DNA of 64,000 bases from Olavius algarvensis associated proteobacterium Delta 3 (GTDB lineage: Bacteria; Desulfobacterota; Desulfobacteria; Desulfobacterales; CAFBRK01): NCBI GenBank assembly GCA_903231505.1, contig CAFBRK010000133.1:248001-312000 (forward strand). Direction: 5' to 3'. The position numbers were made by a program, and so were the translations under genes. Position 1 is the first letter of the stretch, and every line of letters starts with the position of its first letter. The notes beneath the pieces were generated by a model. It was not told where the DNA came from. It worked only from the letters and a program-made list of their open reading frames with translations, and did not search any database. Shown here in pieces: positions 19,301 through 27,888 of this stretch.

Positions 19301-20155
19301 ATGACACCGACGGATTATCCTCGCATCCCTTCGGATCGATCCGATGACCTGCATCACCTGGACATCGCTGACCAGGCCGACCTTGTATTGTTTATGGCCG
19401 GAAACCAGTTTATGGCGATGGCCGAGATCGTCGGCTTGTTTCGCCAGGCCTACCCGGACGTCCGCAACATATATTATGAAACCCTTCCTCCAGGCCTGGA
19501 ATTGAAGCAGATACTCGCCGGTGGGGCATGTTTCGGGGACCGGGTGCTTACGATGCAAGCCGACGTCTACAGCTCGGTCAGCGAGGCCGCCATGCATGCT
19601 CTGGTGGGATCCGGCCACATCGATCCGGACGCCTATTATCCCTATCTCCACAACCGGATCACACTCATGGTTCCGGAAGGCAACCCCGGCAATATTCACC
19701 AGGTTGCCGACCTGGGGCTGGACCATGTCCGCATATCCCAACCCGATCCTGAAAATGAGGATATTGCGTTCCACATCATGTCGATGTACCGGGATGCCGG
19801 CGGCGACAGCCTGGTCCACCGAATCATGGAGGAGAAGCGTGTTGAGGGGACCACGATATTCACCATTGTTCACCACCGGGAGACGCCCATACGGATCCGA
19901 AAACGGACGGTTGACGTGGGGCCGGTCTGGGCAACGGAAGTGGTCCACGCCCGAAGCCGCGGGTGGCCGTGTGACGTTGTGGATCCCGGGGAGACGCTGG
20001 ATCAGCGCCATCATATCACCTATTACATCGGACGGCTGAAGAACGCTCCGAATCCCGACAATGCCGAGAAATTTCTCGATTTCATCACGTCGGCACCCGC
20101 TCAGAAGCTTTACAAGACGTATGGATTCGTGCCTGTACAGGCTTCATCCGGCTGA
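19301..20155 (+). CDS. ModA-like solute-binding protein without signal peptide
   Basis: The 284-residue protein resembles type-II periplasmic binding proteins of the molybdate/tungstate kind: LVLFMAGNQFMAMAEIV near residue 30, LMVPEGNPGNIHQVADL in the middle and the C-terminal AEKFLDFITSAPAQKLYKTYGFVPV. It lacks any N-terminal signal peptide (it begins with MTPTDYPRIPSDRSDD) and no ABC permease lies beside it. I infer a cytoplasmic ligand-sensing role or loss of export. An intrinsic terminator follows at 20183. Confidence 0.7.
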   Translation: MTPTDYPRIPSDRSDDLHHLDIADQADLVLFMAGNQFMAMAEIVGLFRQAYPDVRNIYYETLPPGLELKQILAGGACFGDRVLTMQADVYSSVSEAAMHALVGSGHIDPDAYYPYLHNRITLMVPEGNPGNIHQVADLGLDHVRISQPDPENEDIAFHIMSMYRDAGGDSLVHRIMEEKRVEGTTIFTIVHHRETPIRIRKRTVDVGPVWATEVVHARSRGWPCDVVDPGETLDQRHHITYYIGRLKNAPNPDNAEKFLDFITSAPAQKLYKTYGFVPVQASSG

Positions 20156-20182
20156 CTTCGATAGCCGCCCTAACCCTACCAG

Positions 20183-20210
20183 AAAACGCCCATGATCCGG
20201 GCGTTTTGCT
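20183..20210 (+). terminator. Intrinsic terminator
   Basis: AAAACGCCC, seven-base loop, GGGCGTTTT followed by GC: a 9-bp stem ending in four T, 28 bp after the stop codon of the solute-binding-like gene. Confidence 0.8.
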
Positions 20211-20236
20211 GAAAACGAAACGGAGTGGAAACAGCC

Positions 20237-20545
20237 ATGGAAAAAAATTCGTCACCTTATGTCTGCCATGTGTTTGTTTGTGTCAATGACCGCAAAGGGG
20301 CACGGAAATCCTGTGCAGACGGCAACAGCCCTGCGGTGAAGCAACTCTTGAAAGGAGAATTCAAAAAACGGGGCTGGACAGGAAAGGTTCGGGTCTCCCA
20401 TTGCGGGTGCATGGGGCTTTGTATGGACGGCCCCAATGTTATGCTGTATCCCCAGCGAATCTGGTTCTCCGGCGTTACCGAAGACAACACCGATAGCGTC
20501 ATCCGGGAAGTCGAATCGATCATGGAAGACCATGACGGTGGATGA
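20237..20545 (+). CDS. Thioredoxin-like [2Fe-2S] ferredoxin
   Basis: A 102-residue ferredoxin of the thioredoxin-fold (Shethna/NuoE-like) type. The cysteines are arranged as HVFVCVN, CAD and then CGCMGLCMDGPNVMLYP, the family's characteristic second pair. Such proteins carry one [2Fe-2S] cluster in the cytoplasm. The ATG at 20237 follows CGGAG; an in-frame GTG at 20225 would place the ribosome site inside the gene. It lies between a terminator and tatD, so it probably has its own promoter. Confidence 0.87.
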   Translation: MEKNSSPYVCHVFVCVNDRKGARKSCADGNSPAVKQLLKGEFKKRGWTGKVRVSHCGCMGLCMDGPNVMLYPQRIWFSGVTEDNTDSVIREVESIMEDHDGG

Positions 20546-20647
20546 TCTATCCCAAACAATGCATGAAATCTCTTCAGCGAACGTATAGATAGAAACAAGA
20601 TCTTTGCCTTTTGGTGCAATGTCCGGGATAGGGAGCCAAGCCAGCCG

Positions 20648-21418
20648 ATGGCCGATTTGCCGTATCTGATCGATACCCACGCCCACATCTGCGATCCCGC
20701 ATTCAAAGATGACCGGGATGATGTGCTGGCACGGGCCATAGCGGCCGGAATCCGAGTGATTATCGCCGTGGGAGAAGATGCCGCGGACGCCGAGGAAAAC
20801 CTCGAACTGGCCGAACGCTATCCGGTCCTGCACCCGGCGGCCGGTCTCTACCCGACCATCTTGGATCCGGCTGCGGCCGGCGCCATGGTGGACTTTATTC
20901 GGCGTCACCGGGGTCGGCTCTGGGCCATCGGCGAGGTGGGGCTCGATTTTTGGGTCGTCAAGGAAGAAAAGGAGAGGGCGCTCCAGCGGGAGATCTTTAT
21001 CCGATTCATCCGCCTGGCCCGGGAACTGGACCTTCCCCTCAACGTGCACTCCCGTTCCGCCGGGCGGCACGCGGTTCAGATGCTGCTCGAGTATCGCGCG
21101 GAGCGCGTTCAGATGCATGCATTCGACGGCAAGATCTCAGCCGCCCGCCCGGCCCTTGAGGCCGGGTTCTGTTTTTCGGTGCCCCCCTCCATTGTCCGTT
21201 CCCGCCAAAAGCAAAAACTCGTACGCCACCTGCCCCTGGAGAAGCTCCTGGTGGAAACCGACAGCCCGGTGCTCGGGGCCGAGCCGGGCGAGAGGAACGA
21301 GCCGGCATATCTGATGACCGCCGTTCGCGCCATTTCCGAAATCAAGGAGATACATGAAGAAGCGGTCCTGGAGGCCGTGACGAAAAACGCCAGAGAACTT
21401 TATCGGATAAGGCTTTAA
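20648..21418 (+). CDS. tatD: TatD-family metal-dependent hydrolase
   Basis: A 256-residue TIM-barrel amidohydrolase of the TatD DNase family. Metal ligands are visible: DTHAHICDP at the N-terminus, IGEVGLDFW, NVHSRSAGRHAV, MHAFDGKISAARPAL and LLVETDSPVLG. Known members are 3'-5' DNases or D-aminoacyl-tRNA deacylase-like enzymes. The CxxxxYPTIL part (AAGLYPTILDP) is slightly unlike the usual GVHPH, where a histidine is expected, so one metal contact may differ. It is 102 bp after the ferredoxin gene. Confidence 0.85.
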   Translation: MADLPYLIDTHAHICDPAFKDDRDDVLARAIAAGIRVIIAVGEDAADAEENLELAERYPVLHPAAGLYPTILDPAAAGAMVDFIRRHRGRLWAIGEVGLDFWVVKEEKERALQREIFIRFIRLARELDLPLNVHSRSAGRHAVQMLLEYRAERVQMHAFDGKISAARPALEAGFCFSVPPSIVRSRQKQKLVRHLPLEKLLVETDSPVLGAEPGERNEPAYLMTAVRAISEIKEIHEEAVLEAVTKNARELYRIRL

Positions 21419-21545
21419 CGCGATCTCGTAATCCCAATTCATGCCTCCCATTGAGGGCCTCCATCGGTAATTGCGGTGCCCTCGCCGGTTTGTTCGTGAT
21501 GATTTCCCACAGCCCGCATTGAAAATTTTAGCTTTTGCCCTTAGA

Positions 21546-21586
21546 GCGACAAAGTCGCGTTTCATAAAACCGTGAAACGGTTTTAT
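21546..21586. repeat. Double hairpin with 9-5-9 element, copy 4
   Basis: GCGAC, AAA, GTCGC at 21546-21558, then ATAAAACCG, TGAAA, CGGTTTTAT at 21564-21586. It lies in the 295-bp gap after tatD and repeats the two-hairpin layout of 8207-8249. Confidence 0.65.
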
Positions 21587-21713
21587 CGTTACAATATGTT
21601 ACACATTGATACCTCCAGGAAAAGCATTCCTCCCCGGACTGCCTTACAGTGGGATCAAACGAAAGCGGCACTGAAACCCGAAATCGTAATACCACTCAAG
21701 CAAGGAGGCAGTC

Positions 21714-22166
21714 ATGAAAAAACGAAATGTTGTTATCGTCACCCTGACATCCCTGTTTCTGGCGACAGGCTTTGCCGCCTGCAGACACGGTTATCACCGA
21801 GGCTTTGATGAATTCGACCTGGAAGCGGCCACCAACCGGATCGCCGCCCGGCTGGATCTGGACGACACCCAGAAAGCCGAGCTGAAATCGATCGCCGTCG
21901 AAATCACGGCAAAAGTAAAAGACATGCGGGCCGACCGGGAATCCCGGCACCGGGAACTGGCGGACCTCGTTCGAGAGGAGACCATCAGCCGTGAGACCGT
22001 GGATCGCATGATCACCGACAGGATGGAAAAAATGGAGGAGCTGGCTGCATTTGCCACAGACCGTCTGTTGGCCTTTCACGCCACCCTCACCCCGGAACAG
22101 CGCGAGAAGATTGCGGTTCACATCGAGGAGCACGCAACCGGCAAAGGGAGGTATTTCCACCACTAG
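21714..22166 (+). CDS. Spy/CpxP-like periplasmic protein
   Basis: The 150-residue protein starts with a signal peptide ending in LATGFAAC, which may be a lipobox. The mature part is helical with repeated pattern LDLDDTQKAELKSIAVEI and TLTPEQREKIAVHI, the LTxxQ-type repeats of the CpxP/Spy and heavy-metal-resistance families. These bind misfolded proteins or metals in the periplasm and dampen the Cpx sensor. It precedes a CpxRA-like regulator/kinase pair on the same strand, which supports that role. GGAGG lies before the ATG, and a strong terminator follows. Confidence 0.8.
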   Translation: MKKRNVVIVTLTSLFLATGFAACRHGYHRGFDEFDLEAATNRIAARLDLDDTQKAELKSIAVEITAKVKDMRADRESRHRELADLVREETISRETVDRMITDRMEKMEELAAFATDRLLAFHATLTPEQREKIAVHIEEHATGKGRYFHH

Positions 22167-22195
22167 CCCGAGCCAAGACGGAACACCGGATCAGC

Positions 22196-22235
22196 GACCG
22201 CCGGCACCGACGTGCCGGCGGTCATTCCTTTTGTT
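22196..22235 (+). terminator. Intrinsic terminator after the CpxP-like gene
   Basis: GACCGCCGGCA, six-base loop, TGCCGGCGGTC, then ATTCCTTTTGTTT: an 11-bp GC-rich stem with a broken T-run. Confidence 0.85.
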
Positions 22236-22296
22236 TCGTTGAGAAATTTGCTAGAAGGGGTTTCAAAACCCCATCTATAGCGACTGTCAAAAATAT

Positions 22297-22416
22297 GTTC
22301 CGATTCAGAAGAGAATCAGGCCGGTACAGTGACCGGCCCTACCTTACGGCTTTCGTAGGGCGGGGCACCGCACCCGCCCATAGCAGCCGTAAGGTTATCC
22401 TCCTTTGAATCGGAAC
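22297..22416. repeat. REP/MITE-like element, copy A
   Basis: Ends are the inverted repeat GTTCCGATTC (22297-22306) and GAATCGGAAC (22407-22416). Inside is a hairpin GGCCGGT-ACAGTG-ACCGGCC followed by CTAC, then a second unit GTAGGGCGGGGCACCGC with CCCGCCC. A 27-base core (22316-22342) recurs identically at 30288-30314. It fills the gap between the CpxP-like gene and the response regulator. No coding capacity. Confidence 0.75.
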
Positions 22417-22495
22417 GAAAATACGACATTTACTCTAACACCGAACCGGCCGAAGGCCGATAAATCTCTGTTGAGCAAAGCGTGAGGCCGCACAC

Positions 22496-23202
22496 ATGTC
22501 CTGGACCCTGCTGGTCATCGATGACGATGAAAAACTCAACAAACTGTTAAAACGGTTTCTTGGCGATTTCGACTTTCGCGTCTTTACCGCCGTGGGTCCC
22601 GAGGACGGATTAAAAAAAATCCGGACGACGAATCCGGATCTGATCATCCTGGACGTGATGCTCCCGGGGATGACCGGTTTCGATGTCTGCAAACGGATGC
22701 GGCAGTCCAGTTCGGTCCCCATCATCATGCTCACCGCCAGGGGAGAACTGATGGACAAGGTGATCGGTTTGGAACTCGGTGCCGACGATTATCTTCCCAA
22801 ACCATTCGAGCCCCGGGAGCTGGTGGCACGCATTCAGGCGGTGCTGCGGCGGACCCAACATATCGGTTCGGACCGCCGCAGACGCTTCGGGCGGCTGAGT
22901 ATCGACTTCCACCGTCAGCAGGCCTGGCTGGACAACTCTCCCGTCAACCGACCACCAACGAATTTGCGGCCCTCGACCTGTTGGTGCGCCATGCCGGAAA
23001 GGTCATGGATCGGGACGAAATCCTCCAGACCCTTCGCGGCATCGACAGCGATCCCTTCAATCGAGCGGTGGATGTCACCATCAGCCGCCTGCGCCAGAAA
23101 CTGGGAGACGATCCCAAAATGCCGGAATTCATCAAGACCGTATGGGGCGCCGGCTACGTGTTTATTGCCGAGGAGTCGGACGATGCACCGGAATCGGTTT
23201 AA
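22496..23202 (+). pseudogene. OmpR/CpxR-family response regulator, interrupted by a frameshift
   Basis: The receiver domain is intact (DDDEKL acidic pocket, phospho-acceptor Asp53 in IILDVMLPG, lysine in YLPKPFEPREL). The winged-helix DNA-binding domain continues in the next frame (VMDRDEILQTLRGID to TVWGAGYVFIAEE), ending at 23202. One base is missing near 22949, where CTGACC would be expected and CGACC is read. With one base restored the product is 235 residues. As read, the first frame stays open into the downstream kinase. It may be a true mutation or a sequencing error. The kinase start overlaps its end by 20 bp. Confidence 0.85.
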
Positions 23203-24499
23203 ACGCCTGTTTCACTCCGTCTTCACCAAACTGCTGGTGATCATTCTGGCAGCCGGCATCGCCATTACACTGACCATCGTGGTGAGTTTTTTCATTATCC
23301 GCTTCCACAGCCTGTCCCAGTTGGACCGGAATCTGCTTTTGTACACGGAATACCTGATACGGGATCTGGGCGATCCTCCGGATCAGGATCGGGCCGCGGA
23401 AATTGCCCGCCGCACCGGGTTGTCTATCCACTTTGACCACCCGGATGGCGGGTGGCAGGCCGGAGCGCTCCCCGGGTCCGTGAATTTGGACCGGGCCTGG
23501 ATGCGAAACAAGGGAAAGGGCGTATGGATCGGGCGTCATCGAGGCCATCATCTAATCCGTATATCCCATGGCGGGGGAGACTTGATGTTCGTTGCCTCGC
23601 CGGCGGCCCGAGATCATGAAAACGCCGGTTTGATCCTGTCATTTATGGCCGCCGTTCTGTTTGCCGTGCTCGGTGTCGCCTATCTATTGATCCGAAGGGT
23701 GCTCAAGCCGGTTCGCGAGCTGGAAGCAGGCGTGGCGGCCCTTAGCGCCGGGCGTCTGGATCATCGGATTGCCGAGTCCGGCAGCGACGAATTCCGGGAT
23801 CTGGCCGAGGCATTCAACACCATGGCAAAACGGCTGTCCGATCTCCTGGCGAGCAAGGAACATCTGCTGCTGGACATGAGCCACGAGCTTCGCTCTCCGC
23901 TGACACGGATTAAAGTTCAGCTCGAATTTCTGCCCGATACGGAAATCCGGGAAGCCCTGCGTGCCGACGTGGCGGAAATGGAATCGATGGTGACGGCCAT
24001 TCTGGAGGAGGCTCGGCTCAGAAGTTCCGGCGCAGCGTTAAACCTGGAAACGGTTGAAGTGACCGAATCGATTCAATCGGTCCTGGAGGAGTTTAAGGAT
24101 CGTCCTCCCGGAATTGTCTGGGAAGGGTCGGAGGCGGTCAAGATTCAAGCAGATCGGGACAAGATCCGCATGGTACTGCGGAATTTACTGGAAAACGCGT
24201 TGAAACATACACCCGGAGACGGTTACCCCGTATCGATATCCATGGCTGTGGTGGAGAATGATGTCGAAATAGTGGTCGAAGATCACGGTGAAGGCATCCC
24301 CGAATCGGCCTTGCCCCATTTGTTCGAGCCATTCTATCGGGCCGACTTCTCACGATCCCGGAAGACCGGCGGCTACGGCCTGGGGTTGAGCCTATCTAAA
24401 GCCATCGTCGATGCCCACAACGGTCGTATCCATGTCACCAGCACCCCGGGCAGCGGCACCCGGGTGGTTGTCACATTGCCTGTGATTGGTGCGCTGTAA
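23183..24499 (+). CDS. CpxA-like sensor histidine kinase
   Basis: Membrane sensor kinase of 438 residues. A first membrane segment (about residues 15-38), a periplasmic domain of about 115 residues, a second membrane segment (near 155-175) and a HAMP domain precede the dimerisation domain with the phospho-accepting His234 in DMSHELRSPLTRIK. The ATPase domain has NLLENALKHT, VEDHGEGIPESAL and GYGLGLSLSKAIV. The start is the ATG at 23183, which follows GAGGAG and overlaps the response regulator by 20 bp. With the CpxP-like gene it resembles an envelope-stress system. Confidence 0.9.
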   Translation: MHRNRFKRLFHSVFTKLLVIILAAGIAITLTIVVSFFIIRFHSLSQLDRNLLLYTEYLIRDLGDPPDQDRAAEIARRTGLSIHFDHPDGGWQAGALPGSVNLDRAWMRNKGKGVWIGRHRGHHLIRISHGGGDLMFVASPAARDHENAGLILSFMAAVLFAVLGVAYLLIRRVLKPVRELEAGVAALSAGRLDHRIAESGSDEFRDLAEAFNTMAKRLSDLLASKEHLLLDMSHELRSPLTRIKVQLEFLPDTEIREALRADVAEMESMVTAILEEARLRSSGAALNLETVEVTESIQSVLEEFKDRPPGIVWEGSEAVKIQADRDKIRMVLRNLLENALKHTPGDGYPVSISMAVVENDVEIVVEDHGEGIPESALPHLFEPFYRADFSRSRKTGGYGLGLSLSKAIVDAHNGRIHVTSTPGSGTRVVVTLPVIGAL

Positions 24500-24657
24500 T
24501 TTACCCTGAAGATAATTCCGTGCTGGACCAATGGCGTCACACCCGTCTTACTGTGTTCCCATTGGCCCGATAAAGGGGAGAAGGCAGACTTCGCCATCGT
24601 GGCCTATGGTTACGACGGATGAAATGGTGCGCATTCAAACGGAAAGGAGGATGCAAA
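24500..24657. other. Leader region upstream of metK
   Basis: A CCAATGG (24528-24534) and CCATTGG (24559-24565) pair can form a stem, and AAAGGAGG serves the metK start. I looked for a SAM riboswitch core and do not see one. Confidence 0.3.
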
Positions 24658-25833
24658 ATGAAACCTAAAAGGCATTTATTCACTTCAGAAAGCGTAACCG
24701 AAGGTCACCCGGATAAGATCTGTGACCAGATCTCTGACGCCGTTTTGGACGCGATTTACAAAGATGACCCTCAAGCACGCGTTGCATGTGAATGCTTTAC
24801 AAAGACAGGCGTAGTCATTGTTGGTGGAGAGATAACGACAAACACCTACGTTAACATCAATGACATTGTACGCAGGACACTTAAAGACATAGGCTACACA
24901 AAAGCGGCGTATGGCATCGAGCACGAGACCTGCGCAGTTCTTACGCATATCGAGGAGCAATCTCCTGAAATAGCGGCGGGCGTTGACCAAAGATCTGTTG
25001 AAGGCAAAGAAAGCAGCGAGCAAGGTGCCGGCGACCAGGGCATGATGTTCGGTTATGCCACCAACGAGACGTCTGAATATATGCCACTTCCCATATTTTT
25101 GGCACATAAGCTCGCCATAAAATTAGCAGAGACACGAAAATCAAACCAACTCGACTACCTCAGACCTGATGGCAAAAGCCAGGTCACTGTAGAATATGAG
25201 GGGGGCAAGCCGGTTCGGGTGCATACGGTTCTTGTTTCAACACAGCACGATGAGGCGGTTAAACATGGAAAGATTAAGCAAGACATCATTAATCACGTGA
25301 TTAAGCCTGTTTGTAAAGACTGGCTGGACGATGGTACCCTTTACCATGTCAATCCTGCAGGTTCATTCGTCAGAGGCGGGCCTTTCGCTGACTCTGGACT
25401 TACCGGAAGGAAAATCATTGTTGATACATATGGTGGCATGGGTAGACATGGTGGTGGATGTTTTTCCGGTAAAGACCCTACAAAAGTTGATCGGAGCGGT
25501 GCTTACGCGGCGCGCTATATTGCAAAAAATATTGTCGCGGCAGGTCTTGCTGAAAAGTGTGAGGTGCAGCTTGCCTATGCCATAGGCGTTGCGCAACCTG
25601 TCAGCGTGCTGGTGCAGTGTTTTCATACAAATACGATACCGGAAGAGAAAATTGCAGCATTGGTTAATAAACATTTCCCACTTAAACCCGCAGATATCAT
25701 TAGGGAGCTTGATCTTAGACGGCCGGTCTATAAAAAGACAGCCGTTTACGGCCATTTTGGCAGAGATGACCCGGATTTTACGTGGGAAAGAATCGACAAG
25801 GTAAATATTCTAAAAAAAGAGGCGGGCTCTTAA
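24658..25833 (+). CDS. metK: S-adenosylmethionine synthetase
   Basis: Makes SAM from methionine and ATP. The 391-residue protein has [22 protein letters not shown] at the start, [12 protein letters not shown] in the middle, the phosphate loop [22 protein letters not shown] and the C-terminal [14 protein letters not shown]. The ATG at 24658 follows AAAGGAGG; an upstream in-frame ATG at 24619 would add 13 unlike residues. The gene is visibly AT-richer (many AAA, ATA and TTT codons) than the genes before it, which suggests a different origin. A radical SAM gene follows, an enzyme class that consumes SAM. Confidence 0.95.
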   Translation: MKPKRHLFTSESVTEGHPDKICDQISDAVLDAIYKDDPQARVACECFTKTGVVIVGGEITTNTYVNINDIVRRTLKDIGYTKAAYGIEHETCAVLTHIEEQSPEIAAGVDQRSVEGKESSEQGAGDQGMMFGYATNETSEYMPLPIFLAHKLAIKLAETRKSNQLDYLRPDGKSQVTVEYEGGKPVRVHTVLVSTQHDEAVKHGKIKQDIINHVIKPVCKDWLDDGTLYHVNPAGSFVRGGPFADSGLTGRKIIVDTYGGMGRHGGGCFSGKDPTKVDRSGAYAARYIAKNIVAAGLAEKCEVQLAYAIGVAQPVSVLVQCFHTNTIPEEKIAALVNKHFPLKPADIIRELDLRRPVYKKTAVYGHFGRDDPDFTWERIDKVNILKKEAGS

Positions 25834-25930
25834 TTTATGGGCATAAATAGAAAAAAGCGGATCCCACAAATTGTCCACATATCCTGAATATAGCAAAATT
25901 ACAAAAATATTACCTAAGGAATATTGACGA

Positions 25931-26956
25931 ATGAAACCGGATGCAATTACCAGACAAATTCTTTTCGGATCCCAAAAAGCTGGGAAAACATACACCTTTG
26001 ACGAGAAACATGACCCCACCCTGCCGGCCCAGCAATGGTTTCAGGAACCTGATGAAGGGTTGATTTTGTTCATCGTTTTTTATACGCAAGCCTGTCGTTG
26101 GTCGCGTTGTCTGGGGTGCAACCTGCCGTCAAAAGTATCTCAGGATCATGTCCCCTACAAGTCACTCATGACTCAGATCGATCACATCTTTGTCGATCCC
26201 GAGGTCCGTTCACGGGCATCTTTGATTCGCAAAGTGATTATAAGCAATAACGGGTCGGTGCTCGATGAAGATACCTTTTCCTCCACAGCACTGATGTATC
26301 TCATTGCCCAGCTGAATCTCAATTTTCCCAACCTGTCGGTTCTGTCCATGGAATCGCGTCCGGAATACGTTGATCTGGCGGAGCTGGAGTTCATCTCCAG
26401 AGCCCTGGCCGAAGGCGACACGCCGACACGGCTTGAAATCGCCATTGGATTTGAAGCCTTCGACAATCGCATCCGCAATGAGGTGTTTGACAAAGGCCTG
26501 AGTCTGGAAGCCTTCGAAGGACTCGTACTCAAAATGGCGCCTTACGGCTATCATTTGAAGTGCTACTTCATGCAAAAACCGGTACCTGGCATGAGCGATG
26601 TCGAAGCTGTGGCCGACATTCAAAATGCCATCGATTACCTGAACCGGATCGCCGACAAGCACGATATCCATATTAACATGCATCTTAACCCTACTTATGT
26701 GGCTACGGGAACGGCGTTAGAAACCGCTTTTCGGAAGGGAAGGTACACTCCGCCTTTTCTGGAAGACGTGGCTGAGGCCGCCCACCACGCAAGAGCAAAA
26801 TCGGTTTCCATCTTCATCGGCCTTTCCGACGAGGGTCTGGCTGTTGAGGGAGGATCGTTTTTATTGGAAGACAACCAAGCACTGGTGGATAAACTCGAGC
26901 GCTTCAACCGTTCCCATGATTTCAACATCCTTGATGAAATCTGCAAAACCCGTTGA
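25931..26956 (+). CDS. Radical SAM protein of uncertain function
   Basis: The 341-residue protein has the cluster motif ACRWSRCLGCNLP near residue 55 (C-x4-C-x2-C, not the commoner C-x3-C-x2-C), followed by RKVIISNNGSVLDEDTFS and ESRPEYVD, which resemble the Elp3/YhcC/RaSEA group of radical SAM proteins. That group includes tRNA-modifying enzymes such as the archaeosine radical SAM partner. I infer a RaSEA-like protein; the substrate is unknown. It lies 97 bp after metK. No twitch or SPASM domain is visible. Confidence 0.75.
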   Translation: MKPDAITRQILFGSQKAGKTYTFDEKHDPTLPAQQWFQEPDEGLILFIVFYTQACRWSRCLGCNLPSKVSQDHVPYKSLMTQIDHIFVDPEVRSRASLIRKVIISNNGSVLDEDTFSSTALMYLIAQLNLNFPNLSVLSMESRPEYVDLAELEFISRALAEGDTPTRLEIAIGFEAFDNRIRNEVFDKGLSLEAFEGLVLKMAPYGYHLKCYFMQKPVPGMSDVEAVADIQNAIDYLNRIADKHDIHINMHLNPTYVATGTALETAFRKGRYTPPFLEDVAEAAHHARAKSVSIFIGLSDEGLAVEGGSFLLEDNQALVDKLERFNRSHDFNILDEICKTR

Positions 26957-27060
26957 AAATACGACACCCCTCGGAGAGGCCGTCCTTTCGTCACGAGGGA
27001 AGGTTGTGCAGGTATGACGTATGGACGCTAATATACACGAGTAACTTATAAAACAATAGA

Positions 27061-27092
27061 CGTCCCCTAAATTCCTCGTCCCCTAAATTCCT
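27061..27092. repeat. Tandem 16-bp repeat
   Basis: CGTCCCCTAAATTCCT occurs twice in perfect head-to-tail order. It overlaps the 3' end of the minus-strand membrane-protein gene and supplies its last codons and stop, so that end may be recent. Confidence 0.7.
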
Positions 27093-27405
27093 TGGCATCG
27101 AAATGGGCGTTGTCGTCACCCATCCACCTGTTTCGTTGACTGATGTAAACCGCCACATGAAAGGCGGGGATAAAGGAACCGGCTTGGAGGGCAAACTTCC
27201 GGTTGAAAAAGCGGTTTCTGTATTTCCGGCGGAATTCCCTTGTCTTGCTGAACGCGACGTCGCTTTTTCTGGATTTGATCGCCCAGAACAGGAAGATCAG
27301 CGCACTGAGCAGCGGGCGCGCCAGGACCAACGCAGCGAGAATGTATAGCGACACCAGGACCATGGTCATCAACAGGTAAAGAAGACCCCACAGGAAGTGC
27401 ATCAT
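27067..27405 (-). CDS. Small membrane protein of unknown function
   Basis: A 112-residue protein with two close hydrophobic segments (about residues 2-24 and 28-42: MHFLWGLLYLLMTMVLVSLYI then LLSALIFLFWAI), followed by a basic stretch SRKSDVAFSKTREFRRKYRNRFF. I do not recognise the family. GGAG lies eight bases before the ATGATG start. The last ten residues come from the tandem repeat at 27061, so the native C-terminus may be lost. It stands alone on the minus strand. Confidence 0.5.
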   Translation of the reverse strand: MMHFLWGLLYLLMTMVLVSLYILAALVLARPLLSALIFLFWAIKSRKSDVAFSKTREFRRKYRNRFFNRKFALQAGSFIPAFHVAVYISQRNRWMGDDNAHFDAKEFRGRGI

Positions 27406-27888
27406 TTCATCTCCGAAGGAAAACAGACAAAGGATCAAGGCATGAACGTCGGGTCCACACCGGGTATCGATATTTCGTAAATAATAGACTGTAATTTTAA
27501 CAAATTATGCGGGAGCGCCCAAGAATTCAGACGAATGCCTCAGGTAACCAGCGATGCCCGCGGCGCCGCATCGATGTCTCCAGTACACCGGGAATGGGCA
27601 CCCGGGTGGTCGTCAGGCTACCGCTGACCAATAATTAACGCATCTGTAACCAATTCTACACATCCATTCTCGGCATTCGGCCCCCCATTAAACAAAAGCG
27701 GACAGACCCTGCCTTTATTTGACTATATTTAAAATAAGATTATGTTTCAAGTTAGCTCTCAACCCAATTACTCATAGAGAATTGAATGACACTAGGAAAC
27801 CATCATGATTGGCGAACAGCCCGTTTCAACGAAATGAAGGTGTGGTCCTTCTTGAATTTTGGGAAAAAGGTGGGAAAGGAGAAAAAAC
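27406..27888. other. Intergenic region with a kinase remnant
   Basis: This 483-bp gap holds the histidine kinase fragment at 27561-27638 and otherwise AT-rich sequence with no gene that I can support. Confidence 0.4.
27561..27638 (+). pseudogene. Remnant of a histidine kinase C-terminus
   Basis: The plus strand reads IDVSSTPGMGTRVVVRLPL followed by TNN and a stop, which is the last part of an HATPase domain. It is closely similar to the end of the kinase at 23183 (IHVTSTPGSGTRVVVTLPV), about 3 kb upstream. No other part of a kinase is seen before it, so it is a truncated copy left by duplication, deletion or recombination. Confidence 0.7.

Noticed and set aside
22496-24499. A single 667-residue fusion of response regulator and histidine kinase
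   Set aside because: The region between the receiver and the kinase membrane segment is unlike any linker, while the next frame encodes a perfect winged-helix domain ending just after the kinase ATG. A lost base explains everything.
24500-24657. SAM riboswitch upstream of metK
   Set aside because: Only a short stem is seen; none of the known SAM riboswitch core motifs could be recognised.
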